From the NCBI GenBank assembly GCA_004102645.1, contig CP034928.1:1542153-1606152 (forward strand): a DNA stretch of 64,000 nt, read 5' to 3'. Made by a program: the position numbers and the translations under genes. Positions 51,753 to 62,808 of the stretch are shown piece after piece. A model generated the notes under the pieces. The model was not told where the DNA came from. It ran no database searches and was given only the letters and a program-made list of their open reading frames with translations. This DNA comes from Candidatus Bipolaricaulis sibiricus (lineage in GTDB: Bacteria; Bipolaricaulota; Bipolaricaulia; Bipolaricaulales; Bipolaricaulaceae). Position 1 is the first letter of the stretch, and the number at the start of each line of letters is the position of its first letter.

Positions 51753-53036
51753 CTACTCCGCCCCGAGGAGCGCGGCGAACGCCTCCCGAAAGACCTCGCC
51801 CCGGTGCGCATAATCTCTGAACTGGTCAAAACTAGCGCATGCTGGTGAGAGAAGCACAGTATCCCCAGGTCGGGCAGCCCGGTACGCGCGCTGCAGCGCG
51901 TCGGGCGGATCTCCGGCCAGCTCGTAGGGGATCCCCGCTGAAGCCAAGAGAGTGGCGAAGTACGCTTGGGACTCGCCGATCAGCACGCAAGCCCGGACCT
52001 TGGCCCGAAGACAGGGGAGGAGTGCCTCGTACCCCCCGCCCTTGTGGCGCCCCCCGAGGATGAGCACCACCGGACCCGGGATCGCCGACAGGGCGGCGAC
52101 TGTGGCGTGAGCGTTCGTCCCCTTGGAGTCGTCCACAAACGGAATCCCGCGGAACTCCCCGACCCGCTCCATCCTGTGCGGCTGGCGGAGGGCGGGCACG
52201 ATCGCTCCATACGGGGGGGGAGACCGCCTGATCTCAGGACACGCCCCACAGGCCGCGGCCCAAGCCGCCGCGAGGTCCGCCCGCAGGTGGGCCGCCAGCC
52301 CCTTCCCCCAGCCGGGCGGGAGCTCGACCCCGCCATAGTCGATGGTCTGTGCTCGGGGAGCCACGCAAGCGAGAATCTCCCTCGACAGAACTGCTTGATC
52401 CACCTCGCGTTGTCGGGCCAGGATCTGTGCCTTGGCCGCAAAGTACGCGGCCAGTGACCCGTGGTGGTCGAGGTGGTCCGGGGCGAAGTTGAGCCACACC
52501 GCAACCGTGGGCCGGAAGGTCTCCGTCCACTCCAGCTGGTACGAGCTCACCTCGAGCACCCATGGGCGGTCCCGCACGGCATCCACAGTGGCGATCGCTG
52601 GGCACCCGATGTTGCCCGCTACCACCGGGTCACGGCCGGCTGCTCCCAGAATGGCTCCGACAAGCTCTGCGGTTGTCGTCTTGCCGTTCGTCCCAGTGAC
52701 CGCAACCAGAACCGAGGGTCGGCCAAGCCGGTACGCCAGTTCGATCTCCGACCAGATGGAAGTACCCTGCCGCCGGGCCACCCCGAGCATGTCCAGCCGG
52801 GGGGGGACGCCAGGGCTCGGCACGATCAGGTCAGCTTCGAGGACGCGGTCAGTATGCCCGCCCTCCTCCCACTCCACCCCGTGCTCGACGAGAAACGCCC
52901 GGTCGTCTGGAGAGAGGAAACCTCGCTCGGAAACGAATACCGAGAGTCCGAGAGGAGCAAGGGCAGCTACAACTGCCCGCCCCGTCCGGGCAAGGCCGAG
53001 CACACCGACCCGCCGAAACGGGAATGGCCAGTGCAT
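51753..53036 (-). CDS. murD: UDP-N-acetylmuramoylalanine-D-glutamate ligase MurD
   Basis: Adds D-Glu to UDP-MurNAc-L-Ala. 427 residues with GVLGLARTGRAV, the ATP loop VAVTGTNGKTTTAELV, LEVSSYQLEW, NFAPDHLDHHGS, FVDDSKGTNAHAT and LLSPACASFDQF. ATG 53036 shares one base with the ftcD TGA (TGATG). Confidence 0.96.
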   Translation of the reverse strand: MHWPFPFRRVGVLGLARTGRAVVAALAPLGLSVFVSERGFLSPDDRAFLVEHGVEWEEGGHTDRVLEADLIVPSPGVPPRLDMLGVARRQGTSIWSEIELAYRLGRPSVLVAVTGTNGKTTTAELVGAILGAAGRDPVVAGNIGCPAIATVDAVRDRPWVLEVSSYQLEWTETFRPTVAVWLNFAPDHLDHHGSLAAYFAAKAQILARQREVDQAVLSREILACVAPRAQTIDYGGVELPPGWGKGLAAHLRADLAAAWAAACGACPEIRRSPPPYGAIVPALRQPHRMERVGEFRGIPFVDDSKGTNAHATVAALSAIPGPVVLILGGRHKGGGYEALLPCLRAKVRACVLIGESQAYFATLLASAGIPYELAGDPPDALQRAYRAARPGDTVLLSPACASFDQFRDYAHRGEVFREAFAALLGAE

Positions 53037-53950
53037 CAGTCGCTCGGGATCGAGTCCAGCCGTCGCTCGAGAATCAGGTCCGACGAGAACCGCTCAAGGC
53101 ACAGGTAGTGCGCCGCCGCCTGGACCAGCGCATCCTCCGGGACCAGGCCCACGATCTCCGTTCCCACCACCGGCACGCCATGCCGCGCCGCCTCCAACCG
53201 CACCAACTCCAGGGTTCGGGCAAGGGGGGTCTGCTTGTAGTTCGTGAGGTTCATCGAGACCTGGACGATTCCCCGATCCTCGAGGGCGACGCCCAGGGCC
53301 TTCACGTAGCGGAGCCCCCCCGAGGAACCGCGCACGGCCTTGGCGACCGCCTTGGCGACCTGGAGATCCGCCGTACCGAGGTTCACGTTGAACGCGATGA
53401 GGAACTCCCTTGCGCCGACGGCCGCCACCCCCGCGGTGGGGTGGACGGCCCGTTCTCCGAAGTCAGGGGCCCATGCCTCGGCACGGATCTTCTCCGCGAA
53501 CCCCTCGAACTCCCCGCGCCGGATCTCGGCCAGATCACGGCGCTCAGGGCGGCTGGCTGCCTCCTCGTACAGGTACACCGGAATCCGGAACCGCTTCCAC
53601 ACCTCGTGGCCGACGCGCCGGGCGAGCGCCACGCAATCCGCCATCGTCACGCCCCGTACCGGAACAAATGGGACCACGTCCACCGCCCCCATGCGGGGGT
53701 GCTCCCCGCGATGGAGGCGGAGGTCGATCCGCGGCACAGCCGCGGCAAACAGGCGGAGGATCGCTTCCGCCACGCTGTCCGGATCCCCGACGAGGGTAAA
53801 CACCGTGCGGTGGTGGTCCGGGTCGGACTGGATGTCGAGAAGGCGAACGCCCGGCACCTCCTGCATCGCGCCGGCCATCGCCTCAATCGCACTCCGGTCG
53901 CGGCCCTCAGACACGTTGGGCACCGACTCGACAAGACGGGTCCCCCGCAC
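53036..53950 (-). CDS. Glutamate formimidoyltransferase (FTCD N-domain)
   Basis: Transfers a formimino (or formyl) group between formiminoglutamate and THF. 304 residues equal the transferase part alone; no cyclodeaminase domain. Signatures: SVPNVSEGRD at the start, LDIQSDPDHHRTVFTL, and HRGEHPRMGAVDVVPFVPV carrying the catalytic His. It starts with GTG close behind GGAGGGG, 30 bases after skp, and abuts murD. A folate enzyme in an envelope operon is unusual. No histidine-degradation genes are in the window, so its metabolic partner is unknown. Confidence 0.92.
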   Translation of the reverse strand: MRGTRLVESVPNVSEGRDRSAIEAMAGAMQEVPGVRLLDIQSDPDHHRTVFTLVGDPDSVAEAILRLFAAAVPRIDLRLHRGEHPRMGAVDVVPFVPVRGVTMADCVALARRVGHEVWKRFRIPVYLYEEAASRPERRDLAEIRRGEFEGFAEKIRAEAWAPDFGERAVHPTAGVAAVGAREFLIAFNVNLGTADLQVAKAVAKAVRGSSGGLRYVKALGVALEDRGIVQVSMNLTNYKQTPLARTLELVRLEAARHGVPVVGTEIVGLVPEDALVQAAAHYLCLERFSSDLILERRLDSIPSD

Positions 53951-53980
53951 GGCCCCTCCGTTCTCGGAATCAGCCAGCGA

Positions 53981-54772
53981 TCATCGGCTCGGGAACAGCC
54001 CCCACAGCCGCCCCTCGACATCCGAGGACAGATCGACCACTGTGGACTCGCGGCGGAACATGACCACGTCCTTTGTGCGCACGACGAGGTCGTACCCCTT
54101 CTCCCGCGCCACCTGTTGCGTGATCTCGACCATCTTCGCCGCTGCCACCTGTGTCAACAGCTGGTCCAGTTGCTGAAACGCCGCCTGAAGCTGCTGCAGA
54201 CGTTCGCTGAACCCCTGCATGTCGAGGATCGTGACCTGCGCTTCCCGAACCGTCTTTTCGACTTCGTCCACGATCGGCCGCGCCTGCGTGCGCACGGCCT
54301 CGAGATCGGATCGCATGTTGAGGAACCCAGGGGACGCGATCATCTTCTCGAGCATGGCCATGTTCACGTTGAGCGAGGCCTGGACCAACTCGGCCTGCAG
54401 ACGTAGATACCGCTGCTGGTAGGTGGCGAGCTGGAGTCTGCCCGCGGCGTAGTCGGCCTGGAGAGCCTGGATGTCCCGAGCCTTCCCCTCCATCGCTGCC
54501 CGCTCCGTCTGCACCTGGGGAAGGAACACTCGGGTGAACAGCGTCTCTGCATCTACGACGCCGATCCGCAACCCGGCCCCGCCCGTCGTGATCCCGGCAA
54601 CCCTCGTCTCGAGGTCGCTCACCCGAGTGGTGAGCTTCGTCAGGTCCCCAGTCAGCTTCGTCACATCGCCGCCGGTCGCCGCGCCCGGGAACAACCGGCT
54701 GCCCACGATGCCGCCGACGAGCCCCAGGACGAGCGCGCCCACAACCAGTCCCACGATCCACTGTGTCTTCAT
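53981..54772 (-). CDS. OmpH/Skp-family periplasmic chaperone, membrane anchored
   Basis: A 263-residue protein with an N-terminal membrane helix or signal (QWIVGLVVGALVLGLVGGIV). A short coiled coil follows (GDLTKLTTRVSDLETRVAG), then the Skp-like segment beginning RIGVVDAETLFTRVF with long helices to about residue 215 and the conserved VAREKGYDLVVRTKDVVMF end. Position directly behind bamA supports a role in outer-membrane protein delivery. It is longer than E. coli Skp and seems tethered. SD GGGAGGAT, 4-5 bases before the ATG. Confidence 0.85.
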   Translation of the reverse strand: MKTQWIVGLVVGALVLGLVGGIVGSRLFPGAATGGDVTKLTGDLTKLTTRVSDLETRVAGITTGGAGLRIGVVDAETLFTRVFLPQVQTERAAMEGKARDIQALQADYAAGRLQLATYQQRYLRLQAELVQASLNVNMAMLEKMIASPGFLNMRSDLEAVRTQARPIVDEVEKTVREAQVTILDMQGFSERLQQLQAAFQQLDQLLTQVAAAKMVEITQQVAREKGYDLVVRTKDVVMFRRESTVVDLSSDVEGRLWGLFPSR

Positions 54773-54804
54773 CGGTATCCTCCCGTAGTTGCGTGAACTC
54801 TACC

Positions 54805-56943
54805 CTAGAACATCGGGCCCATCCCGAACTCAAACGCTGGAACCCACGTCGGCTCACGATCGTTGGGCCACGCGAGGGCCAGCCGGACAAACATCCCGGC
54901 CACGCTCGCCGCTACCTCGATCCCCAGGGATGACTTGACGGTCCCGTCCCAGGTGGCACCGAAGTCCCCGAACAGGGCGATCCACGATCCCTGGGCGATC
55001 TCGACCCGGAACTCGCTGTTCAGGAGCCCGTAGCGATCCGTACGCACGGCCTTCGCGCCCCGCACCGTGTCTACCCCGCCGAGGCTGAACCGGTACCGTT
55101 CAGGGAGGTCCCACCCCCACCGGATGAGCGCTCGCCAGGCGAACACGGCCCGCGTCTCACCAAACAGCAACGGAAGATCGAGCGGGGCGAACCGCGCCAT
55201 CTCCGGCTTCAGGGTCAGGTACTCCACTCCCGGGGCGAACGTCCCTGCCTTCTCCACTGACACCCGCCCCCGCCCCCCGGTCCGTGGGAAGAACGGGCTG
55301 TCCCGATCGTCGTAGACCAGTCCCACGTCCACCGAGGTCCGGGGGTCAAGGATCGTCCACTCCGGAAGCTCCCACGCCTGCTCGCTCGACAACCCTACCG
55401 ACAGCTTGAGGTACGGAGCCAGAGGGTAGGCAACCGAGGCTCCCCCGCCGAGAGTGACGGTGACCGGATCCTCGCCCGATTGCCTCCGGTAGAACTCCAC
55501 GCTCACCAGGTCGAACACGGGGAACGAATGGCTCCGGAACCCAAGGCTCCAGGTCGTGGACCCGCCGCTCGTCAGGCCCTTGTCCAGCGATACGTCGAGA
55601 TCGAATGCGCGTCCCAGCACGTTCTTCTGGCTGTACGTCAGGTTGCCGACGATCCCTTGGTCCTGAGGAGAGAACGCCAGATTGCCGCCAATGCTCCCCA
55701 GCTTCTCGATGTCGGTCACGGTGATCTTGAGGACAAGGTCGTCGGCCACCCATCGCGGTTCCAGGAGAACGTCTTGAAAGTACCCGAGCGCCATCAGGGC
55801 TTGACGCCCGGCGACAAACCGCCCTTCGGTCAAGAACTGACCCGGTGGAAGGCCGACCACCCGTTCGATCACCCAGCCTGCGGTGCGCGTGTCTTCGCTG
55901 ACCTCGATCCGGGCGACTCGCCCCTCCTTGACCCGCACCTGCAGACGGCCTCCTGCCATTCCCTCCGCCACGAAGTCCACCATGAAGAAACCCTCGCGAC
56001 GGTAGTAGTCGTAGACGGGACCGAGCGCCCGCAGGACGTCGTAGTTCGTCGCCTCCCCGTTCGGGAGCGGCCCGACTCGCGTCTGAACACGCTCCGGAGC
56101 GAACGCCGTCACGCCGACAAGCTCGATTCCGGTGAGAGCCGTAGGAACCGGGAGAAGCACCCGCTCCTCAAGGTTCCAGATGAGCCATATCCCCCCGTCC
56201 CCCATCTCCGCCTCCACGCCCCCCGACGCGAAGAACACCGACCGCCCCAGCCCGCTCAAGGTCTCCTGAATGTGCGAGATCTTCCCGACCTCCCCCACCG
56301 GAACGACAACGAGTTTCCGCGCTTCCTCCTCCGGAATCGTCGATAGCCCCCGGAACCGATGACCCGCGATCACGAGTTCCTCAACGATGAAGACCAGTTC
56401 GTCTCCTCGGAGATCAGGTTGGATCTGAATCGTCGCCCAGTCTAGCTTGCGATACTCGTCGGCCAGCGCGGTCAGCGCGGCCTCGATCTTCACCTGGTTG
56501 AGAACCGTTCCTGTCTTCACGCCCTTGTCGGTGAGGATCTCGCGCAGCCGGGTCTCGGTGGGCCGGTTGCCTCCCCGCAGCGCCTCTTGAAGCCAGGACC
56601 ACAGGGTCCCCTTCCCTCTGGGAGCCGGAGGCAGGCCTTCAAACGTGATGCGCTCGATCTTCGGGTACTCCACGACCCGGAACCGGACAACGACCAAGTC
56701 CCCATCGAACGCCAGCTCGGGGGTGACCTGCACGAAGTACCCCAACTTCTGCACCGCCTGGACAGCAGCCAACACCTCATCCCGTGTGACCTGCTGGCCC
56801 ACGCTGAACTTCACCGCGCTCAGGATCTCCGCCGTCGAGAGATGAACGTTCCCCACGACCTCGATCCGCCCCACGGTGAAGTCCTGGGCCATCACCAGCG
56901 CAGCCCAGCCAGCAACAACAAGGACAACCCACAGGTATCTCAC
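54805..56943 (-). CDS. bamA: Outer-membrane protein assembly factor BamA
   Basis: Omp85 insertase; 712 residues. Signal peptide (about 1-20, ending VMAQ), several POTRA domains (FTVGRIEVVGNVHLSTAEIL near 21; VLLPVPTALTGIELVGVTAF mid-protein; RVARIEVSEDTRTAGWVIER), and a C-terminal 16-strand barrel with YDDRDSPFFPRTGG, the VRG of loop 6 (LGGVDTVRGAKAVRTDRYG) and a terminal Phe (GMGPMF). It starts with GTG overlapping comM TGA as GTGA, SD GGAGGAGGG. Direct evidence for an outer membrane. Confidence 0.94.
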   Translation of the reverse strand: MRYLWVVLVVAGWAALVMAQDFTVGRIEVVGNVHLSTAEILSAVKFSVGQQVTRDEVLAAVQAVQKLGYFVQVTPELAFDGDLVVVRFRVVEYPKIERITFEGLPPAPRGKGTLWSWLQEALRGGNRPTETRLREILTDKGVKTGTVLNQVKIEAALTALADEYRKLDWATIQIQPDLRGDELVFIVEELVIAGHRFRGLSTIPEEEARKLVVVPVGEVGKISHIQETLSGLGRSVFFASGGVEAEMGDGGIWLIWNLEERVLLPVPTALTGIELVGVTAFAPERVQTRVGPLPNGEATNYDVLRALGPVYDYYRREGFFMVDFVAEGMAGGRLQVRVKEGRVARIEVSEDTRTAGWVIERVVGLPPGQFLTEGRFVAGRQALMALGYFQDVLLEPRWVADDLVLKITVTDIEKLGSIGGNLAFSPQDQGIVGNLTYSQKNVLGRAFDLDVSLDKGLTSGGSTTWSLGFRSHSFPVFDLVSVEFYRRQSGEDPVTVTLGGGASVAYPLAPYLKLSVGLSSEQAWELPEWTILDPRTSVDVGLVYDDRDSPFFPRTGGRGRVSVEKAGTFAPGVEYLTLKPEMARFAPLDLPLLFGETRAVFAWRALIRWGWDLPERYRFSLGGVDTVRGAKAVRTDRYGLLNSEFRVEIAQGSWIALFGDFGATWDGTVKSSLGIEVAASVAGMFVRLALAWPNDREPTWVPAFEFGMGPMF

Positions 56944-58463
56944 GCTGTTCCCTCCTCCGGGAATGCTCGGTATTGTAGGGCCTCCGCCACGTGCTCGGGT
57001 TCGATGGTAGCGGAACCCGCGAGATCCGCAATCGTGAGGGCTACCTTGAGCGTGCGAACGTAGCCCCTGCCCGTAAGAGCGAAGTGGTCTACCGCACGGC
57101 CGAGGAGTGCCTTCGCCTCGGGACCGATTCGACACGAGCGCCGAGCCTCGCGAGGACCGATCTCAGCGTTCGTTCGAGTTGCGGCCCCGAACCGCCTCCG
57201 CTGGACCTCACGGGCATGCGCGATTCTTTTCCGAACTGCTTCCGACGCCTCTCCCCCTCCCTCGCCAAGGAGTTCGTCCCGCGAGAGGCGCGGAACCTGC
57301 ACGAACAGATCCACTCGATCGAGAAACGGACCGGACAGCCGCTTTCGGTAGCTCGCCACCTCGTGCGGTCGGCACCGGCACGGTCGGAGGGGATCCCCAA
57401 GGTAGCCACATGGGCAGGGGTTCATCGCCCCCACAAGCATGAACGAGGCCGGAAAGGTCACCGCGATCCCGGCGCGCACAACGGTGATCCGCCGCTCTTC
57501 CAACGGCTGGCGCAGCGCCTCCAGCACCTTGCGATCGAACTCCGGCAGTTCGTCCAAGAAGAGGACACCGTGGTGCGCAAGCGTGATCTCACCAGGGCTG
57601 GGGACGCCATGACCGCCTCCCACCATTCCTGCGTAGGACACGGTGTGGTGCGGGGAGCGGAACGGGCGCCACTGGAGGAGCGGCCGCTCCGGGGAGAGCA
57701 AGCCCGCAACTGAGTGGATACGCGTGACCTCCAGCGCTTCGTCGAAGGTGAGCGGAGGAAGGATCCCCGGTAGACACTGGGCAAGGAGCGACTTGCCCGC
57801 ACCCGGCGGCCCGACCATCAGGAGGTGATGAGCGCCGGCCGCTGCGATCTCCATCGCCCGCCGCGCGTGCTCCTGCCCACGAACGAGGGAAAGATCGATC
57901 CAGTCAGGCATATCCGCCGGGGGGACAACCCGCGGGGCAGGCGCAACCGACCGCTCTCCGCGCAGGAACGCGACAGCTTCCCCGAGCGTCGAGACCGGGT
58001 ACACGGCAAGCCCATCCACAAGCGCTGCCTCTGCGGCGGATGAGGCGGCAACGACGGCCCGCTGGACCCCGGCCTGCCGTGCGGCAAGCGCCATCGCCAC
58101 CATCCCCCGCACCGGCCGCAGGCCGCCATCGAGTGCCAGCTCTCCCAAGAACACCGTCCCCGCCGTGGCCTGACCTTCCAACTGCCCCGTCGCCACCAAG
58201 ACGGTGACCGCCAGGGCGAGGTCGAATCCCGCCCCCTCCTTGCGTACGTCCGCCGGGGCGAGGTTGGCCGTGACGCGAAGCTGCGGAAACGCCAGGCCGG
58301 CATTGCGGATCGCGGAGCGGACCCGCTCTCGAGCCTCAGACACCTCCTTCTCGGGAAGCCCCACAATCGCGAACCCTGGAAGACCTGGACCCACGTCACA
58401 CTGGACTTCGATCAACCGGGCGTCCACACCGTACGGCGCTGCACTAAGCACCTGGGCGAACAT
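56940..58463 (-). CDS. comM: ComM-like Mg-chelatase-family AAA+ ATPase (YifB)
   Basis: AAA+ helicase-type protein; ComM promotes branch migration in natural transformation. 507 residues: N-terminal Lon-like fold (LSAAPYGVDARLIEVQCDVG to FLGELALDGGLRPVRG), Walker A MVGPPGAGKSLLAQ, Walker B VLFLDELPEFDR, the PCPCGYLGD zinc-like loop and C-terminal YVRTLKVALTIADLAG. ATG 58463 has CGGGAGGAAG directly upstream and overlaps yraN by 20 bases. Confidence 0.92.
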   Translation of the reverse strand: MFAQVLSAAPYGVDARLIEVQCDVGPGLPGFAIVGLPEKEVSEARERVRSAIRNAGLAFPQLRVTANLAPADVRKEGAGFDLALAVTVLVATGQLEGQATAGTVFLGELALDGGLRPVRGMVAMALAARQAGVQRAVVAASSAAEAALVDGLAVYPVSTLGEAVAFLRGERSVAPAPRVVPPADMPDWIDLSLVRGQEHARRAMEIAAAGAHHLLMVGPPGAGKSLLAQCLPGILPPLTFDEALEVTRIHSVAGLLSPERPLLQWRPFRSPHHTVSYAGMVGGGHGVPSPGEITLAHHGVLFLDELPEFDRKVLEALRQPLEERRITVVRAGIAVTFPASFMLVGAMNPCPCGYLGDPLRPCRCRPHEVASYRKRLSGPFLDRVDLFVQVPRLSRDELLGEGGGEASEAVRKRIAHAREVQRRRFGAATRTNAEIGPREARRSCRIGPEAKALLGRAVDHFALTGRGYVRTLKVALTIADLAGSATIEPEHVAEALQYRAFPEEGTA

Positions 58464-58791
58464 CTTCCTCCCGAAACGCATCACAAATGTGCCGGAGCCC
58501 GCGCGGGCCTACGGACACCACGTCGAACCGCACGGGGATCTCGTCCACTCCCCTCAGGAAGGCGAGCGCCGTCCGCCACAGGCGGTCCCGCTTGGCAGGA
58601 GTGACCGTCTCCTCCGGAGCCCCGTGGGTCTCGTCGGCTCGGAATCTGACCTCGACGAACACAAGCGTGGGTCCGTCACGGGCGATGATGTCGACCTCAC
58701 CACCGCGCCACCGCCAGTTGCGGGCAACGACACGCATCCCCTTTGCCTGCAGGTGCCGACAGGCGATGTCCTCCGCCTCCTGTCCGTCCAT
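58444..58791 (-). CDS. UPF0102 (YraN) family nuclease-fold protein
   Basis: A 115-residue protein with the endonuclease-like core: GQEAEDIACRHLQAKGMRVV, then RGGEVDIIARDGPTLVFVEV (E, D, ExK-type arrangement with R in place of the usual K) and RFDVVSVG. Function unproven; often next to comM. It heads the envelope cluster and diverges from the amidohydrolase gene across 60 bases. Confidence 0.9.
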   Translation of the reverse strand: MDGQEAEDIACRHLQAKGMRVVARNWRWRGGEVDIIARDGPTLVFVEVRFRADETHGAPEETVTPAKRDRLWRTALAFLRGVDEIPVRFDVVSVGPRGLRHICDAFREEDVRPGA

Positions 58792-58838
58792 CTCAGCCTG
58801 ATCTTAGCCCGAACTGGCCGGAACCGTTCGAAGCTCCG

Positions 58839-58844
58839 TATACT
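58839..58844 (+). promoter_or_regulatory. -10 box of the amidohydrolase gene
   Basis: TATACT ends 7 bases before the GTG at 58852. TGGCCG 18 bases upstream (58815-58820) is a weak -35. Confidence 0.55.
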
Positions 58845-58851
58845 GCCCTTG

Positions 58852-60138
58852 GTGCGCATCCTCATCCGCGGGGCAGCGGTCGTCCAACGAGCGGAGAATG
58901 CTGTTCTCCCCAACGCCGACGTGATCCTGGACGGCCGTCGATATGAGGCGGTGGTTCCTCACGGCGGTGTCACCGGCGCGTTCGAGCGCACGATCGACGG
59001 CGAGGGCTGCTTGTTGGTCCCGGGGCTCGTGAATGCCCACACGCACCTGGCGATGACCCTGTTTCGCGGGGTAGCGGACGACCTCCCGCTCGAGCGGTGG
59101 CTCACCGAGGAGATCTGGCCACGGGAACAGAAGCTCACCGCCAAGGACATCTACTGGGGGGCCCTCCTCGGCTTGGCCGAGATGATCCAGAGCGGAACGA
59201 CCGCGTTTGTGGACATGTACTTCCGCATGGAGGAGGTCGCCCAGGCGGTCGAAGAAGCGGGGCTGCGGGCCCTCCTCTCCTACGGGATCGTTGCCCCAAC
59301 CCCCGATCGGATCGAGCCCGAGATCCGCATGGCCGAGGCGTTCGCGCATGGGTGGGACGGGGGGGCGGGTGGCCGCATCCGCGCTGCTCTGTCACCCCAT
59401 GCCCCCCACACCTGCCTTCCCGAGGTGTGGCGCCGTGTCGCTGCGCTGGCCCACGAGTTGCACGTCCCCATCCACACCCACCTCGCCGAGACACCCGATG
59501 AGGTCGGGTGGGTCCGCGCCCAGACGAAAAAATCGCCTGTAGAGTGGCTCGAAGAGGTGGGGGTGTTCTCGGTGCCCGTGATCGCCGCCCACTGTGTACA
59601 CGTCTCGGAGAAGGACATCGAGATCCTCGCCGCTCACGGGGCATCGGTCGCCCACTGCCCCACGTCGAACCTGAGATTGGCGTGCGGCATCGCGCCCGTT
59701 CAAGCGATGCTTGACGGCGGGGTGAACGTGGCCCTGGGCACGGATGGCGCGGCCTCGGCTGGTGACCTGAACCTGATCGAGGAGATGCGGCTTGCCTCGC
59801 TCCTTGCCAGACACGCCGCCCACGACCCACGGGCGCTCCCCGCCGCAGAGGCCCTCCGCTGCGCCACCTCGCGAGGGGCAGCCGCCCTTGGACTGAGCAA
59901 AGAACTGGGTACAATTGAAGCTGGACGGCGGGCAGATGGTGTGCTGATCCGGATGACGGGGCCCCATCTCTGTCCGAGTTATGCCCCGCTTGCGAATCTC
60001 GTCTATGCAGCACAGGGGTTGGATGTGGAAGCGGTGTTCGTGGACGGAAAGCCGCTCCTCCTGGGAGGTGAGTTCCAGACCCTGGACGTGGAAGAGATCG
60101 AGGGGCGGTGCCGGCAGATCTCCCGTCGGTTCCGCTAA
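58852..60138 (+). CDS. Amidohydrolase, MTA/SAH deaminase type
   Basis: A metal-dependent deaminase; the family (MtaD/SAHD) deaminates S-adenosylhomocysteine or methylthioadenosine. 428 residues: [19 protein letters not shown] (HxH), [35 protein letters not shown] (metal Asp), and C-terminal [17 protein letters not shown] 58852 lies 7 bases after TATACT and lacks an SD, so it is probably leaderless. Substrate is by family analogy; related guanine/cytosine-type deaminases cannot be excluded. Confidence 0.88.
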   Translation: MRILIRGAAVVQRAENAVLPNADVILDGRRYEAVVPHGGVTGAFERTIDGEGCLLVPGLVNAHTHLAMTLFRGVADDLPLERWLTEEIWPREQKLTAKDIYWGALLGLAEMIQSGTTAFVDMYFRMEEVAQAVEEAGLRALLSYGIVAPTPDRIEPEIRMAEAFAHGWDGGAGGRIRAALSPHAPHTCLPEVWRRVAALAHELHVPIHTHLAETPDEVGWVRAQTKKSPVEWLEEVGVFSVPVIAAHCVHVSEKDIEILAAHGASVAHCPTSNLRLACGIAPVQAMLDGGVNVALGTDGAASAGDLNLIEEMRLASLLARHAAHDPRALPAAEALRCATSRGAAALGLSKELGTIEAGRRADGVLIRMTGPHLCPSYAPLANLVYAAQGLDVEAVFVDGKPLLLGGEFQTLDVEEIEGRCRQISRRFR

Positions 60139-60191
60139 CTGAACCCTTCTCAGGCGACGCCAGCTTGGGATCGGGCGATTGGAGGTGGAGT

Positions 60192-60464
60192 GTGGCGCTC
60201 TCAAAACAGACGAAACAGGAGTTCATCCAGAAGTACGCGAAGAACCCGTCGGACACAGGTTCAGCTGAGGTGCAGACCGCCTTGCTGACGGCCCGGATCA
60301 ACCAACTCACCGAGCATCTGCAGACCCATCGTAAGGATTTCCATTCTCGTCGGGGACTGCACAAGATCGTTGGGCAGCGGCGGCGGCTCCTGCAGTACCT
60401 GCGCCGGACCGATCCGCGCCGGTACGCGCAGCTGATCCAGGAACTCAACATCCGAGGTGTGTAA
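60192..60464 (+). CDS. rpsO: 30S ribosomal protein S15
   Basis: 90 residues, full-length S15: [59 protein letters not shown] start behind GGAGGTGGAG. The rpsO-pnp pair is conserved widely, and S15 autoregulates in E. coli by binding its leader; I see no obvious pseudoknot in the 53 bases here. Confidence 0.96.
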   Translation: MALSKQTKQEFIQKYAKNPSDTGSAEVQTALLTARINQLTEHLQTHRKDFHSRRGLHKIVGQRRRLLQYLRRTDPRRYAQLIQELNIRGV

Positions 60465-60468
60465 AGGC

Positions 60469-62804
<2,336 letters not shown>

Positions 62805-62808
<4 letters not shown>

